NCBI GenBank assembly: GCA_963575745.1
Contig: CAUYUJ010018886.1
Coordinates: 36,001-100,000, forward strand
Length of the DNA stretch: 64,000 nt
Reading direction: 5' to 3'
DNA from: Prorocentrum cordatum
Lineage: Eukaryota > Sar > Dinophyceae > Prorocentrales > Prorocentraceae
Shown: piece by piece, positions 1 to 8,901 of the stretch
How the letters are laid out: every line of letters starts with the position of its first letter
Position numbering within the stretch: the first letter of the stretch is position 1
Notes under the pieces: model-generated
What the model saw: only the letters and a program-made list of their open reading frames with translations
Told to the model about the DNA's origin: nothing
Database searches by the model: none
Program-made: the position numbers and the translations under genes

Positions 1-1290
1 GATCTCCCCCTCCCCCTGCCAGGTGACCCCAGGGGCGGAGCGGAGCGTCTCCAGATAGGGAGCCGCCTCCGCCACGATGTACTCGCGCGAGGACCAGTCC
101 AGCGCACCGATCCGATCCAGGGTGGCATCGCCTCCCAGCCAGCGCAGCTTGCCGAGCGCCCCCGGGAGTGCGAGGGCCTCGCGAAGGCCTGGCAGGCCCT
201 CGAAGGAGGTCTCGAAATTACCCTCGACCGGCATCTCAAAGCAGACGCGCAGCCAATCCAGGGTTTGGTGCCAATCGTCACACGCAGCCTCTACCATCTC
301 GGGGTCGCCCGGCGGATGGACGTAGGCCTGACCTGGGTCACCCGACAGCATCCGGTGGACCGCTGGGAGCTCCAGGCTCAGGGCTGGAGCTGCGCAGGCG
401 CAGAACTGGCCGAGCCCACTTAGCTCCCTCGCGGTTCGCAGCCGGACCATGCGGCAGCCGAAGCTCAGCTCCGGCTCCGCCAGTAGGAAGCGCATCTTCA
501 TGGCCTTGGGCTCCGGGAGTCCAACTCGCTCGCGCTCGAAGTCCATACTGAGCCCCCAGATAATCTGCGTGGTGGAGGGCTCCCCCTCGGCGTCCCTCTT
601 GCTGACGTTCACTGCTTCGGACCCAAACACCTCACGTATGGAGGCATCCAATGCGTCGCAGGCCATCCACGGCCGGACCCCAATGTCGGGCTCCACCACC
701 ACAGGGTCATCCATGAGCCACTCCGAGTGGAAGTGGGTGGTGTCGTGCCAGTGCGGCTCCCCAGGCCGATAGCTCTCGTGGAGCTCCCTCGCCGCCAGGG
801 CGAGCATCATGTAATTGCCTGGGGCTCCCGTCCACCCAAACACCATGGCTAGGTAAACGACTCTGACGTCCCCCTCGATGCCAGCGTGGGCCCCCGGTAA
901 TGAGGTGCCAAAGTCCCCGACGTCCGCCGGGGCGATGTCCAGCCACTTGAAGGCCCGCGAGACGTCCCGCTTGGCGCAGAGGAGGCGCGCTCCGGGGTGG
1001 CGCGCGCGATGCCATACCGCCGTCCTCGCCACCTGCCGATGGCGTGGCTGGACGGCAGGCGGGTGGTCGCGCTTGTGTGTGGCGGCGTTGGCCGAGAGCA
1101 TCGCGTGGATCATACGCCCTTCGGACGATAAGGTTCTGTCCGGTAGCTGCTTCGGGGCCCTCCCCAGGGGGGCTTCCACCAGCTCCGTCAGAAAACCCTC
1201 TGCCGCCTGGGAAGCCACCAGGACGATCCCCCAGGTCACATCCGCCCATACCTTCTGGTAGGCCTCGTCGATGTGGGCTCGCACGCCGGG
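1..1290 (-). other. Reverse transcriptase and start of RNase H domain in the polyprotein
   Basis: Three RT signatures are readable in order: motif A KRDVSRAFKWLDI (catalytic Asp at 966-964), motif B FGWTGAPGNYM (840-808) and motif C LMDDP (717-703; Asp pair 711-706). A fingers-like segment with GRMIHDARALS lies upstream (about 1120). Downstream, IWGLSMD and LPEPKAMKM match the connection seen after DIRS-like and LTR-type RTs. GGDAT near 129 is a candidate first RNase H aspartate. Met replaces the usual Tyr before the Asp pair. The RNase H is cut by the window edge. Confidence 0.8.
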
Positions 1291-4200
1291 GTACGGCTGA
1301 GCTCGCTCGCGCCTCCGCGGCGCGCCCCGCCGCGCGGAGGCTCCCCCTTCCGCTAGCTCCCGGACGTACTCGAAGTGCTCTCGGCTTAAACACCGTCGCA
1401 CCTTGTCCCCCAGGACACCCCGAAGGGGGTTGCCCAGGCGCTCGTGGCGCGCGCGCCTAAGCAGCGCGGCCGCTTCCTTCAGGGACCCCGTCCGCTGGAG
1501 GAGCTGATCCCCCAGCCCCACCAGGGTCCGCATGGCTTCGGGGTCGTACTCAGGGTGCTCCGTGCAGAAGGTCAGGTAGACCGTGGCCAGCTCCGCCGGG
1601 CTGCACCCGTCGAGGTCCTCCGCGATATCTCTGGCCGGATCCTCGCAAGGGGGTCGAGTCTTGCCCGCACTCACCTCCCCCTGTGCCTTGCCCAAGGGGG
1701 GCTTTGGAAGCCCCGCCAATGCTCGGTGCATGGCTGGGCTAAGCCTACCGCATTTTGAGCCGTCCCCTGAGGCCTGTAGGCGCTCGATCCCAGTGAAGTC
1801 GACGCCCTGCAGACGCCCGGGCGCCTCCGCCCGGGCGATTTTGGGGGACGCCCCCGGGCCATCCTCCCATATAGGCGCCAACTGCCGACGCAGTTGGCTC
1901 ACCGACCAGCGGTGATAGGCCCCTTTCAACACCTTTGCCCACGCAGCGCAAAGACGGGGGGCCCAAACCTGCGCCTCCTTGGTGCGCTTAATGCCCGAGC
2001 CCGGCACGTGATCTTTCAGCTCGACGCGGTGGTGGTCACGGGGGCAACGTCGCGCCAGCAACAGAGCGTGCAGGTACAGCCGGGGGCTGACGAGCCACCA
2101 GCTGCCCTTGCGATAGCGGCTCTCTGGCGCGTCGGACGGGGCCTTACCCCAGGCGCACATGTGGATCGGGACGATCATGGCCCCCGTCGCTCGACGCAGC
2201 TCGTGCATCGGGGCCTGGTCCCAAATCTTGGGGTAGCGGCCCGAGGGGCAGGAGGACTCGATGAGAAACTCCTTGCCGGCGTCGTGTAGGATGCGGCAGG
2301 TGTCGCACGTGAACTGTGTGTGGCTGTTACCCACGCGCTCGAACTCTTTGGAGCCGTCCCCCTCGGGGTGCCCCCACGTGCGGGTGCCCTGCGGGGTCCC
2401 GCCCGGCTGGGTCATGAGCCCGAGGTCGGTGCACGAGCCACACGGGATACCCCAGCACCAAACGTTGGCCACGTCGGGGCCCATGGGGGTCCGCGCGGCC
2501 TCCTGTAGGCGCGCGCGAACCGCTGGGTCGAGGGTGTCATGATCCGGCCGTGGGCCGGACTCTCGGAGAGGGTCGTCGTAATATTCGATCGGCTCCAGCA
2601 CCCGGATGCCCTCGGCGCGAAGCGCGGCCGACCAATTTCCCGAACCGGCGTACACCTCCTGGGCGATCAAACCGTACGCGAACGCGGGGTCGTGTCGAAT
2701 TGGCATCGCGTTCGCCTCCAGGAGGCGTGCCTGGACGTCGGCTGGATGTTCCCCGAACGAGGCTGGCGCGCGTCCCACTGCGCGGCCCGCCCGACCTTCC
2801 GCTGCCTTGCAGTGGGTGCAGGGCGCGCTCTTGCCCGGGACGGTGGGTTCAACGTCTGGGCCTTCATCGAGCATCTCGCGCCAGCCGACACTTACGATCT
2901 CGCGGGACAGGCGTCCTGCGTGCCCCCAGCGCTGGCCTAGGGCCGCCGCCTCCGCGTGGGAGCGTGGGCGCAAGGCGCGCATATGGCCACGCCAGATCAG
3001 GAGCGGAATTACTTGATCCTCCGCGCCGACACCCGTCCCCATTAGGTGGTCCACGCATAGGCGCCCACTGCCGTTGACACGGTGCACCTGGAGCGTGACG
3101 GCGTCGAGGTCGGTGACGGGGCATGCTGCCAGGCAGCGATAGTCCTTGTCGTGGTGCGGGTGCACCGCATCATGGACGTAGGAACGGACATCGGCCTCCA
3201 GGGCCGTGATCCACGGTGGGGAGTCGCCCAGGGCACGAAGGGCCTCATGGGCCTCCTCCCATAGTGCATGGCGATACGTCGCGGCCAACCGCTGCACCGC
3301 GTCCGGGCTGGGCTCACCTGTGCCCTCGCCCGCGCGTAGCAGGAGCACCCCCGCAGCTACGTGCAGAAGCAGGCACTGCCGCTCCTCGGCGTCGCCCACC
3401 TCCAGGCCCATCGCCTGGCCCATCTCCTCTGTAGGGCTGAGGCGGTCCCGGTAGTCGATGAAGTCCCACTGGATGCGGGTGTCCCCGTCCCAGAAGGTAT
3501 AGGACCCGCGGCCTATCAGCCCGTCGGCGTCCCACGCAACCGGGCCAACCTCGGCCCCGCCCTCGGTGACGTATCCTGCGGCGCAGCTAAGCGCCTCATG
3601 CAGGTCGGCTGCCTCGCTGCTGAGACCCCGATGGCCTCGGTCCACGGCCTCCTCGAGGGCTCGCTCCAGGGTGAGCCGCTCCCCGCGCAGGCGCGCCCCC
3701 AAGACGCGCCCGCGCACGTGGCTCTGCAAGTACTCGCTGGCCCCCTTCAGAGGCGCGAAGATGCCCTCGGATTCGAGCTCCTGCATGAGTTTGAGGCGAA
3801 GCTCCGGCCCATCACCCGCGGGCTGGGCGTCCCAAGTGGCCGCCGCGCGCGGGCGGTCGTGGTCTTCGAGCCATCCGAAGTCGGGGCCCTTAACCGCTTC
3901 CCGGAGGTCAGATTCCATCGCGGTAAGCTGGAGCGCGGTGTAGTCGTCCGGGGCCTGCCCCGGGCCCGGGTCGCCCGCTGCTCGCGAGCCGCTGCCGCGG
4001 CCCCGGCCCTTTTCCTTCTGGGAGTCAGGGGCAGCAGGTGGGGAAGTGTCCTCGCCAACCTTCTCGGCCTCGGCTGCCTTGGCTTGCGAGCGCAGCTGCG
4101 CAATCATCCCATCCACCTGCTTGGGGTCGATCCGGGGCGTCCCAAGGAGCCCCCCGCGCCTCGTGAGCTGCATGACTACCGAGTAGTCCAATCCTCGCGT

Positions 4201-7200
4201 TGACTTGATGGGGTCGTGGGAGTTAGGGCAATCGCACGCCTTCCGCGAGCAGCCCATGTGCGTGGTGGCACCCCAGCAGATAGGGACGTTGTCCTTATTG
4301 CGGGGCGCATGCGCCACGGATCGCGTACGCTCCGGGCGTGTTAGTTCCTTGCCCGCTGGGTACGCCCTCTTGGGGGCTGTCCCCGCTGGGGCCCCGGTGC
4401 CCGCCTTGGGCCCCGCCTTCGGCTGGGGCCCAGCCCCCGCCTTGGGCCTGTCATCCCCCTGCGCCGTGGGCCGGGGATCGCCCATTTCCTCGCTCCCTCC
4501 CGCTTTGGGCGGTCGCTTCGTGAGGTGGGCGTTCAGCTGCCCATTGAGGAGGCGCGTGAGTGCGGCCTTGCGCCGGGGCACGACCACCTGCTGGTAGTAG
4601 GCGTTCGGGTCCCCGAGGTCGAACGTTCGGGGCAAGTCGTAGCCGTTCTCCGGCATGAGTAGGATGTACTTGATGTCCTCCCTCCTCGGGTTCTCGGTGT
4701 CGAGCTCTCGGCAGAGCCGACGCCTCAGCTCCCGTAACTCCTCGACCCAGGTGCTTCGGAGCTCTTCCCACAGATCCTTGACCCAATGGTCTGGGAACTC
4801 CGAGGGGTCCCTCTCGAAGGCCGCCTCCAAGAACCCTAACGACCGCCGACGCTCCGCTCCATGTGCGACCCCTACGATGGATTCGAACATCTGGATCTCG
4901 CACCGGGCCCTCTTGAACCAGGTCGCCATGTGGGTGGCGGGCCGCTGGCGGGGCTCCAGCTTGTCGTCCACAGGGAGCCGATAGCCATCGAAGTCCTCGT
5001 CACGCGCGGGGACGCAGTCGTCCACCGCCAGGTCGCGAGGGCCCGTCCCGAAGGCGAGCGCCGCGTAGCCGTGCGCCACACGGTTGGTAACCAGGCAGGG
5101 AAACCCGATCGTCTTGAGCGTGCTCTTGGAGTGCGCACACATGCGCTTGAGAGAGTCGAACAAGTCCTTCCCCGTGATCCCCTCGCAGGCCTCAACCACG
5201 AAGGTGTTGCACCCCCGGGCTATGTAAAGATCAAGTTCCTCGTCCCGACCGATCCCTGCCCTGGTGCCCCGGGCCTTCTTGTCGCCCTCGGTGGCCCGCG
5301 CCTGCCGCTCGGCGGCGAGGACGTGGCGTTCGGTGAGGCGGTTCTGGCGATCCAGGCGCTCGATGATCTGGGCTTCGGCCTCGGCTGCAAGCCCGCCCAG
5401 GGCGCCCGCCGCCCCGGCGTCGTCTGGACCCCCAGCTCGCTCCCCACCCAGGCCGCCCCCGTGGGGCGTCTGGCCAGTGAGGTGGCCAAGGACCGAGGCT
5501 CCGTCGAGGAGCGGGTTGGCCCCACGAGCGGCCCCCCCGCGTCCATCGCGTGCCAGCAGGTCCCGATCACCCAACAGGCCCCGTCGTGGGCCCGTGGGTT
5601 GGATGGGGGGCATGGCCCCGAAGAGCTCGCGTCGGGGCCCCTGCTTCGGGCTGGGATCCCGTCCCCGCGCCGAGCGACTCCGCGACCCCTCGCGTGAGAG
5701 GCTGCCCTGCAGGGGAACCTTGTCGGCGGCCGCAGCACGCTCCCGCGCGCGCGCTTCCAGCTGCGCATCCTCCAAATCCGCGAGGGCGCGCTCCAGATCG
5801 GACCCCAGTGGGCCCGCCGCTGCCACCTGTGCGACTCTCCGCCGCAGCTGCCGTTCCGCCTGATCAAGCGGAACCCCGAGCAGGTCCGCGGTCATACCTA
5901 ATGCGCTGAGGGCCGCCGCTTGGCCCCCCCGTCCTTTGAGATCCTCGGCTCGCAAGGAATCCATGAATATTTCGAGGGGGTCGGGCTCCTCAGCGTCCTC
6001 GCTCACGCCGGCGGCGGCCGCCGCCAAGCGCGACGGTGCCGCCACGGGGGCTGGGCGGGGCAAGCCCTCCATCCCGGGCGCAGGCTGCGCCCCCTGCGCG
6101 CCGCCCCGCCGATGGTGGCCGAGTGTGCGCACCGGGTCGTGCTGCAGCTGCTGGCGCTCCGTGTTCGTCAGGTAGCGCCGCCTCCAGCCGCTCGCGCTTT
6201 CCACGCCCACACCGCCCCACTGCTCCTGGCGTAACATCGCCAGCAGATCCTGCGGGATGTGGTGGGCGATGACACGCAACCCCACTTCCCGCGCGCCTTG
6301 GGGGACCTCGTACAGCAGCCGATTGATCCAATCTATCGGGTAGCGCCCGTCCTCCAGCGGAGGGGGGTGCCGTACGACCTCGCTGGCTGGGACCTCCACC
6401 CTGACGCCCTCGAGGCTAGTCCCGATGATAAGTCGTGCGTCCCCGCCAGTGCCCCGTACGTCGAGCCCCTCGCATTCTCCCAATAGAATATACCAAGGAC
6501 TCGCCGGGGGCGCGCCGTACGCCTCCTCGGCCCCCCGAGGGTCGCCCGGGAGTATCGGGCAGACCTTCACGAGTAAGGGCTCCTGAAGCCACCCGTGATG
6601 GGCGATCCGATCGCCCGGGGCTCCGCGGTCGGCAGACCGTGAGCGTCCGCTGGCCCTTGCTTCCGCGGAGCGTGTGCGACGCGGCTGCGGCCCAGAGGCT
6701 AGGGCCTGCGCCCCCGAGGGCTCCACATCGACGGATGGGGCCACGGCGGACGGTGGCGGCGCAGCGGGCGGGGGGTAGACCGGCCCGGGCGCTATGCCAA
6801 CCCCATCGGCGGCATGCGCGGTCCAATCGCGCACCCTGGCGGGGCTTGGAGCCCGCGCCCGCATGCGGCGGCGTAGGCCCCCGAGGATCCCAGGTTGGAC
6901 CGTCGCTTCGACGCGCACGGTGTGACCCTCGTCCCGTCGGAGATGTTCCCCGCACATCGGTGCCCCCCCGCAGCTACCCTTCGCCATGCGGAGACAAGTG
7001 GGGAGGCTGCACTTGCGGCCGATCAGGGTAGACCGATACTTCTGCGCATGGTGGGCGCAGAGGTGCACCTGTGCATTGAGACAATGCCCCGGCCGGGGGA
7101 CGTCCGACACCTCCGCGTCCTCCTGTAGCAGACCAGTAGCCTCCTGCATCCCTCGGTCGCCGCACCCCTCCGGCTGGAGGGGGCGTGCGCCACCCGCGAG

Positions 7201-7980
7201 CTGCACCCCAACTTGTGCGGCTTGGCAGGGGCGCTCCTCCGCCCCCACCTCGCTCTCCGAATCGATGTCCAGGCGGCGATAGCCCGTGGCGTCGGCGATG
7301 TAGCGGGGCTCCGGCCGGCCCCGGCACAGCCATCCAAGCACCGACCAGGGTGAGCAAAGCAGCCACTTGACGACCCCGAATACCTTCCGGAGTCCCACGC
7401 CGACTGCCCGGCAGGCTGTGGCCTTTCCGTGCTCAGCCAAGTCCACGATCTGTGTGTGGTCAATGGCCGCGTACTGGTCGACGTGCATGGGATGCGCCAC
7501 TGGACAGGAGGCGCACTCGACGGCACGGCATAGATGCACGTTCCCTGTCTCCTCGAGGTTCAGCCGCCACTTGCGACTGGTGCACCCCAGAACCTGCCCG
7601 ATCTTGATGTTGAGCCCGTGGCGGTCCAGTCGGTACCGGTCCGCGAAGTTGCAGCTGATGCGGGCCACCTGCCCGTGCTTGCGCAGAAGCACGTGGTTGT
7701 ACGCCCGATTGGTCCCTCGGCCGCGGACCCCCTTTGTGTAGAACTCCGTCTCCACCACGCCGCCCAAGCCCGGCCCGCGCCAGCGCACCAGCAAGGGGTC
7801 GGAGGGGGTGGGGGAAGATGGGCGCCGGGCCCATCGCCTCCGCGTCGCTGGCAGCACCGGGTAATCTGGTACCACGCCCAGCGGAGTCCCCCGGCTGCCC
7901 ACAGCATAGGCTGGGCTGCGGTGTTGACGATGAAGGCCAGGGCACCCAACACGAACGTGAAGATGCCTAGGGCAAAGCAT
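1..7980 (-). CDS. Giant retroelement polyprotein with methyltransferase and reverse transcriptase (partial)
   Basis: I translated this minus-strand frame (codon first bases at positions divisible by 3) across every line and found no stop from 8013 down to base 1. It is therefore an open frame of about 2,660 codons that exits the window. The first in-frame ATG is at 7980, but protein-like sequence begins near 7830. Order on the minus strand: Cys/His-rich N-terminal part (7800-7300); second Cys/His cluster (7083-6943); Pro/Arg-rich linker; helical gag-like part (about 5290-4500); CCCH zinc finger (4278-4216); charged linker; unassigned part with the short motif WRGHM near 2990; cytosine methyltransferase-like domain (about 2700-1960); RT (about 1290-600); start of an RNase H-like part (GGDAT, about 129). 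Plus-strand ORFs in this interval are shadows. An integrase or recombinase would lie beyond base 1, so the retroelement class cannot be settled; the RT resembles DIRS-like enzymes more than LINEs. Confidence 0.85.
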   Translation of the reverse strand, partial: MLCPRHLHVRVGCPGLHRQHRSPAYAVGSRGTPLGVVPDYPVLPATRRRWARRPSSPTPSDPLLVRWRGPGLGGVVETEFYTKGVRGRGTNRAYNHVLLRKHGQVARISCNFADRYRLDRHGLNIKIGQVLGCTSRKWRLNLEETGNVHLCRAVECASCPVAHPMHVDQYAAIDHTQIVDLAEHGKATACRAVGVGLRKVFGVVKWLLCSPWSVLGWLCRGRPEPRYIADATGYRRLDIDSESEVGAEERPCQAAQVGVQLAGGARPLQPEGCGDRGMQEATGLLQEDAEVSDVPRPGHCLNAQVHLCAHHAQKYRSTLIGRKCSLPTCLRMAKGSCGGAPMCGEHLRRDEGHTVRVEATVQPGILGGLRRRMRARAPSPARVRDWTAHAADGVGIAPGPVYPPPAAPPPSAVAPSVDVEPSGAQALASGPQPRRTRSAEARASGRSRSADRGAPGDRIAHHGWLQEPLLVKVCPILPGDPRGAEEAYGAPPASPWYILLGECEGLDVRGTGGDARLIIGTSLEGVRVEVPASEVVRHPPPLEDGRYPIDWINRLLYEVPQGAREVGLRVIAHHIPQDLLAMLRQEQWGGVGVESASGWRRRYLTNTERQQLQHDPVRTLGHHRRGGAQGAQPAPGMEGLPRPAPVAAPSRLAAAAAGVSEDAEEPDPLEIFMDSLRAEDLKGRGGQAAALSALGMTADLLGVPLDQAERQLRRRVAQVAAAGPLGSDLERALADLEDAQLEARARERAAAADKVPLQGSLSREGSRSRSARGRDPSPKQGPRRELFGAMPPIQPTGPRRGLLGDRDLLARDGRGGAARGANPLLDGASVLGHLTGQTPHGGGLGGERAGGPDDAGAAGALGGLAAEAEAQIIERLDRQNRLTERHVLAAERQARATEGDKKARGTRAGIGRDEELDLYIARGCNTFVVEACEGITGKDLFDSLKRMCAHSKSTLKTIGFPCLVTNRVAHGYAALAFGTGPRDLAVDDCVPARDEDFDGYRLPVDDKLEPRQRPATHMATWFKRARCEIQMFESIVGVAHGAERRRSLGFLEAAFERDPSEFPDHWVKDLWEELRSTWVEELRELRRRLCRELDTENPRREDIKYILLMPENGYDLPRTFDLGDPNAYYQQVVVPRRKAALTRLLNGQLNAHLTKRPPKAGGSEEMGDPRPTAQGDDRPKAGAGPQPKAGPKAGTGAPAGTAPKRAYPAGKELTRPERTRSVAHAPRNKDNVPICWGATTHMGCSRKACDCPNSHDPIKSTRGLDYSVVMQLTRRGGLLGTPRIDPKQVDGMIAQLRSQAKAAEAEKVGEDTSPPAAPDSQKEKGRGRGSGSRAAGDPGPGQAPDDYTALQLTAMESDLREAVKGPDFGWLEDHDRPRAAATWDAQPAGDGPELRLKLMQELESEGIFAPLKGASEYLQSHVRGRVLGARLRGERLTLERALEEAVDRGHRGLSSEAADLHEALSCAAGYVTEGGAEVGPVAWDADGLIGRGSYTFWDGDTRIQWDFIDYRDRLSPTEEMGQAMGLEVGDAEERQCLLLHVAAGVLLLRAGEGTGEPSPDAVQRLAATYRHALWEEAHEALRALGDSPPWITALEADVRSYVHDAVHPHHDKDYRCLAACPVTDLDAVTLQVHRVNGSGRLCVDHLMGTGVGAEDQVIPLLIWRGHMRALRPRSHAEAAALGQRWGHAGRLSREIVSVGWREMLDEGPDVEPTVPGKSAPCTHCKAAEGRAGRAVGRAPASFGEHPADVQARLLEANAMPIRHDPAFAYGLIAQEVYAGSGNWSAALRAEGIRVLEPIEYYDDPLRESGPRPDHDTLDPAVRARLQEAARTPMGPDVANVWCWGIPCGSCTDLGLMTQPGGTPQGTRTWGHPEGDGSKEFERVGNSHTQFTCDTCRILHDAGKEFLIESSCPSGRYPKIWDQAPMHELRRATGAMIVPIHMCAWGKAPSDAPESRYRKGSWWLVSPRLYLHALLLARRCPRDHHRVELKDHVPGSGIKRTKEAQVWAPRLCAAWAKVLKGAYHRWSVSQLRRQLAPIWEDGPGASPKIARAEAPGRLQGVDFTGIERLQASGDGSKCGRLSPAMHRALAGLPKPPLGKAQGEVSAGKTRPPCEDPARDIAEDLDGCSPAELATVYLTFCTEHPEYDPEAMRTLVGLGDQLLQRTGSLKEAAALLRRARHERLGNPLRGVLGDKVRRCLSREHFEYVRELAEGGASARRGAPRRRERAQPYPGVRAHIDEAYQKVWADVTWGIVLVASQAAEGFLTELVEAPLGRAPKQLPDRTLSSEGRMIHAMLSANAATHKRDHPPAVQPRHRQVARTAVWHRARHPGARLLCAKRDVSRAFKWLDIAPADVGDFGTSLPGAHAGIEGDVRVVYLAMVFGWTGAPGNYMMLALAARELHESYRPGEPHWHDTTHFHSEWLMDDPVVVEPDIGVRPWMACDALDASIREVFGSEAVNVSKRDAEGEPSTTQIIWGLSMDFERERVGLPEPKAMKMRFLLAEPELSFGCRMVRLRTARELSGLGQFCACAAPALSLELPAVHRMLSGDPGQAYVHPPGDPEMVEAACDDWHQTLDWLRVCFEMPVEGNFETSFEGLPGLREALALPGALGKLRWLGGDATLDRIGALDWSSREYIVAEAAPYLETLRSAPGVTWQGEGEI
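1960..2700 (-). other. Cytosine-C5 DNA methyltransferase-like domain embedded in the retroelement polyprotein
   Basis: The reading frame shows motifs of the C5-cytosine methyltransferase family in the correct order. Motif I, the SAM-binding loop, is EVYAGSGNWSAAL (from 2658). Motif IV is GIPCGSCT, with the catalytic-type Cys at 2442-2440. A motif VI-like FLIESS keeps the Glu (2259-2257). Then come MCAWG (about 2157), RKGSWWLVS (about 2106) and GSGIKRT (about 2001). At about 245 residues it is compact compared with full DNMTs. It sits between the gag-like part and the RT, so it would be made as part of the element's own polyprotein. Capture of cytosine methyltransferases by retrotransposons is known from dinoflagellates. 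Activity is not proven: the usual ENV triplet is replaced by ESS. Confidence 0.75.
4216..4278 (-). other. CCCH-type zinc finger in the polyprotein
   Basis: Reading the minus strand, cysteines at 4278, 4251 and 4230 and a histidine at 4218 give C-x8-C-x6-C-x3-H, with an extra Cys at 4236. This is CCCH (C3H1) zinc finger spacing. It follows a Pro/Lys/Gly-rich stretch and the helical gag-like region, the position where a nucleic-acid-binding nucleocapsid-type finger is expected. Confidence 0.65.
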
Positions 7981-8723
7981 AGGACCGCGGTCTCCCACCA
8001 GTACCCAAGCATCTTAACGCCCAGGCGGTCGACGGCGGATCCAATCCATCCGCCACTCGTGCGGATCGTGCCCGCGTGGTCGGGGGAGCTTACCCAAGCT
8101 CCGTAGCCCACGAACTCGAAGACCCAGGCTGCGAATCCCCAACCGGGGCCTGGCCCCGCCTCCGGGGGCGGGGTAGGTGGCGGCGGCGGCGGCGGGGGTA
8201 CGTTCCGGCCAGCCCACCAATGGGGCAGGTGCGGGACCCAACCACTCCACCCCCAATACCCGTCCAGCCCGCGCGGCGGGTCAGGCTCGCCATCGCCCGT
8301 CCGGTTTCCCGGGGCGGACGGCTGCCCAGGCGCGCCCGTGGGCTCGTTGCTACCTCCGCATGCCGGCGTAGCTGGGCTGCCCGTGGGCTCGCCCTCGCCT
8401 ACGCGCCCGATGCCCGCGGGCGTGGTCGTCGTAGTCGACCCTGACCGCGGCGGCGCAGAGACGCCCGGCGCCCCCGGGGGCTTGGCCGGCGGCCCTGGCC
8501 CCTTTCCCCCTGCAGGCGCGGGCTTGGCGGGCGGTCCTCGCCCCTTGCCTCGCCCCCCACCGCCTGCCGGCAGCGCTGTCGGCCCGGGCAGGGCTGACGG
8601 CGTCGGCGCTGGGACCTCCTGTCCCCCGCGCCCGAACGGCAGCCAGCCAAGCGCCCCTTGGACCGTGAGAGCACCGCCCGTAACCAAGATCATCAGGTGC
8701 GCACCCAGGAAGCCCACAGCCAT
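7560..8723 (-). CDS. Proline-rich membrane protein ORF upstream of the polyprotein
   Basis: This ORF starts at an ATG at 8723 and is 387 codons to its stop. It opens with a hydrophobic segment (residues about 6-30), followed by a Pro/Gly/Ala-rich low-complexity stretch with a run of eight prolines. A second hydrophobic pair near residues 195-275 includes a strong membrane-type segment WWETAVLCFALGIF. After about 7810 the composition turns into the antisense-like pattern of the polyprotein, so the genuine part probably ends there and continues in the neighbouring frame. Moving from this frame to the polyprotein frame needs a one-base backward shift (-1) or removal of sequence, for example an intron. 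The junction lies in a C-rich stretch at 7801-7830 with no clear canonical slippery heptamer. It may be the element's first ORF or the N-terminus of the polyprotein; function unknown. Confidence 0.5.
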   Translation of the reverse strand: MAVGFLGAHLMILVTGGALTVQGALGWLPFGRGGQEVPAPTPSALPGPTALPAGGGGRGKGRGPPAKPAPAGGKGPGPPAKPPGAPGVSAPPRSGSTTTTTPAGIGRVGEGEPTGSPATPACGGSNEPTGAPGQPSAPGNRTGDGEPDPPRGLDGYWGWSGWVPHLPHWWAGRNVPPPPPPPPTPPPEAGPGPGWGFAAWVFEFVGYGAWVSSPDHAGTIRTSGGWIGSAVDRLGVKMLGYWWETAVLCFALGIFTFVLGALAFIVNTAAQPMLWAAGGLRWAWYQITRCCQRRGGDGPGAHLPPPPPTPCWCAGAGRAWAAWWRRSSTQRGSAAEGPIGRTTTCFCASTGRWPASAATSRTGTDWTATGSTSRSGRFWGAPVASGG

Positions 8724-8901
8724 GGCACCACAGGCGCGCTACCTAATCCGCGGACTAGCACGGCTGTGGTTATGGCCGCCCCGCGGCCCCCTGGAACACC
8801 CGCGCGTCGGCCAGAGCCGAACGCTACGGACCCAAAAGGGCTACCTGAGCCCACACCCCCTCCCACTTAACCTGCAGTCTACAACCAATCAGACTATACA
8901 A

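Noticed and set aside
3361-4203. 280-codon plus-strand ORF and many others of 60-220 codons between 1 and 8700
   Set aside because: They lie antisense or out of frame to the continuous minus-strand polyprotein frame, which carries recognisable motifs; these do not.
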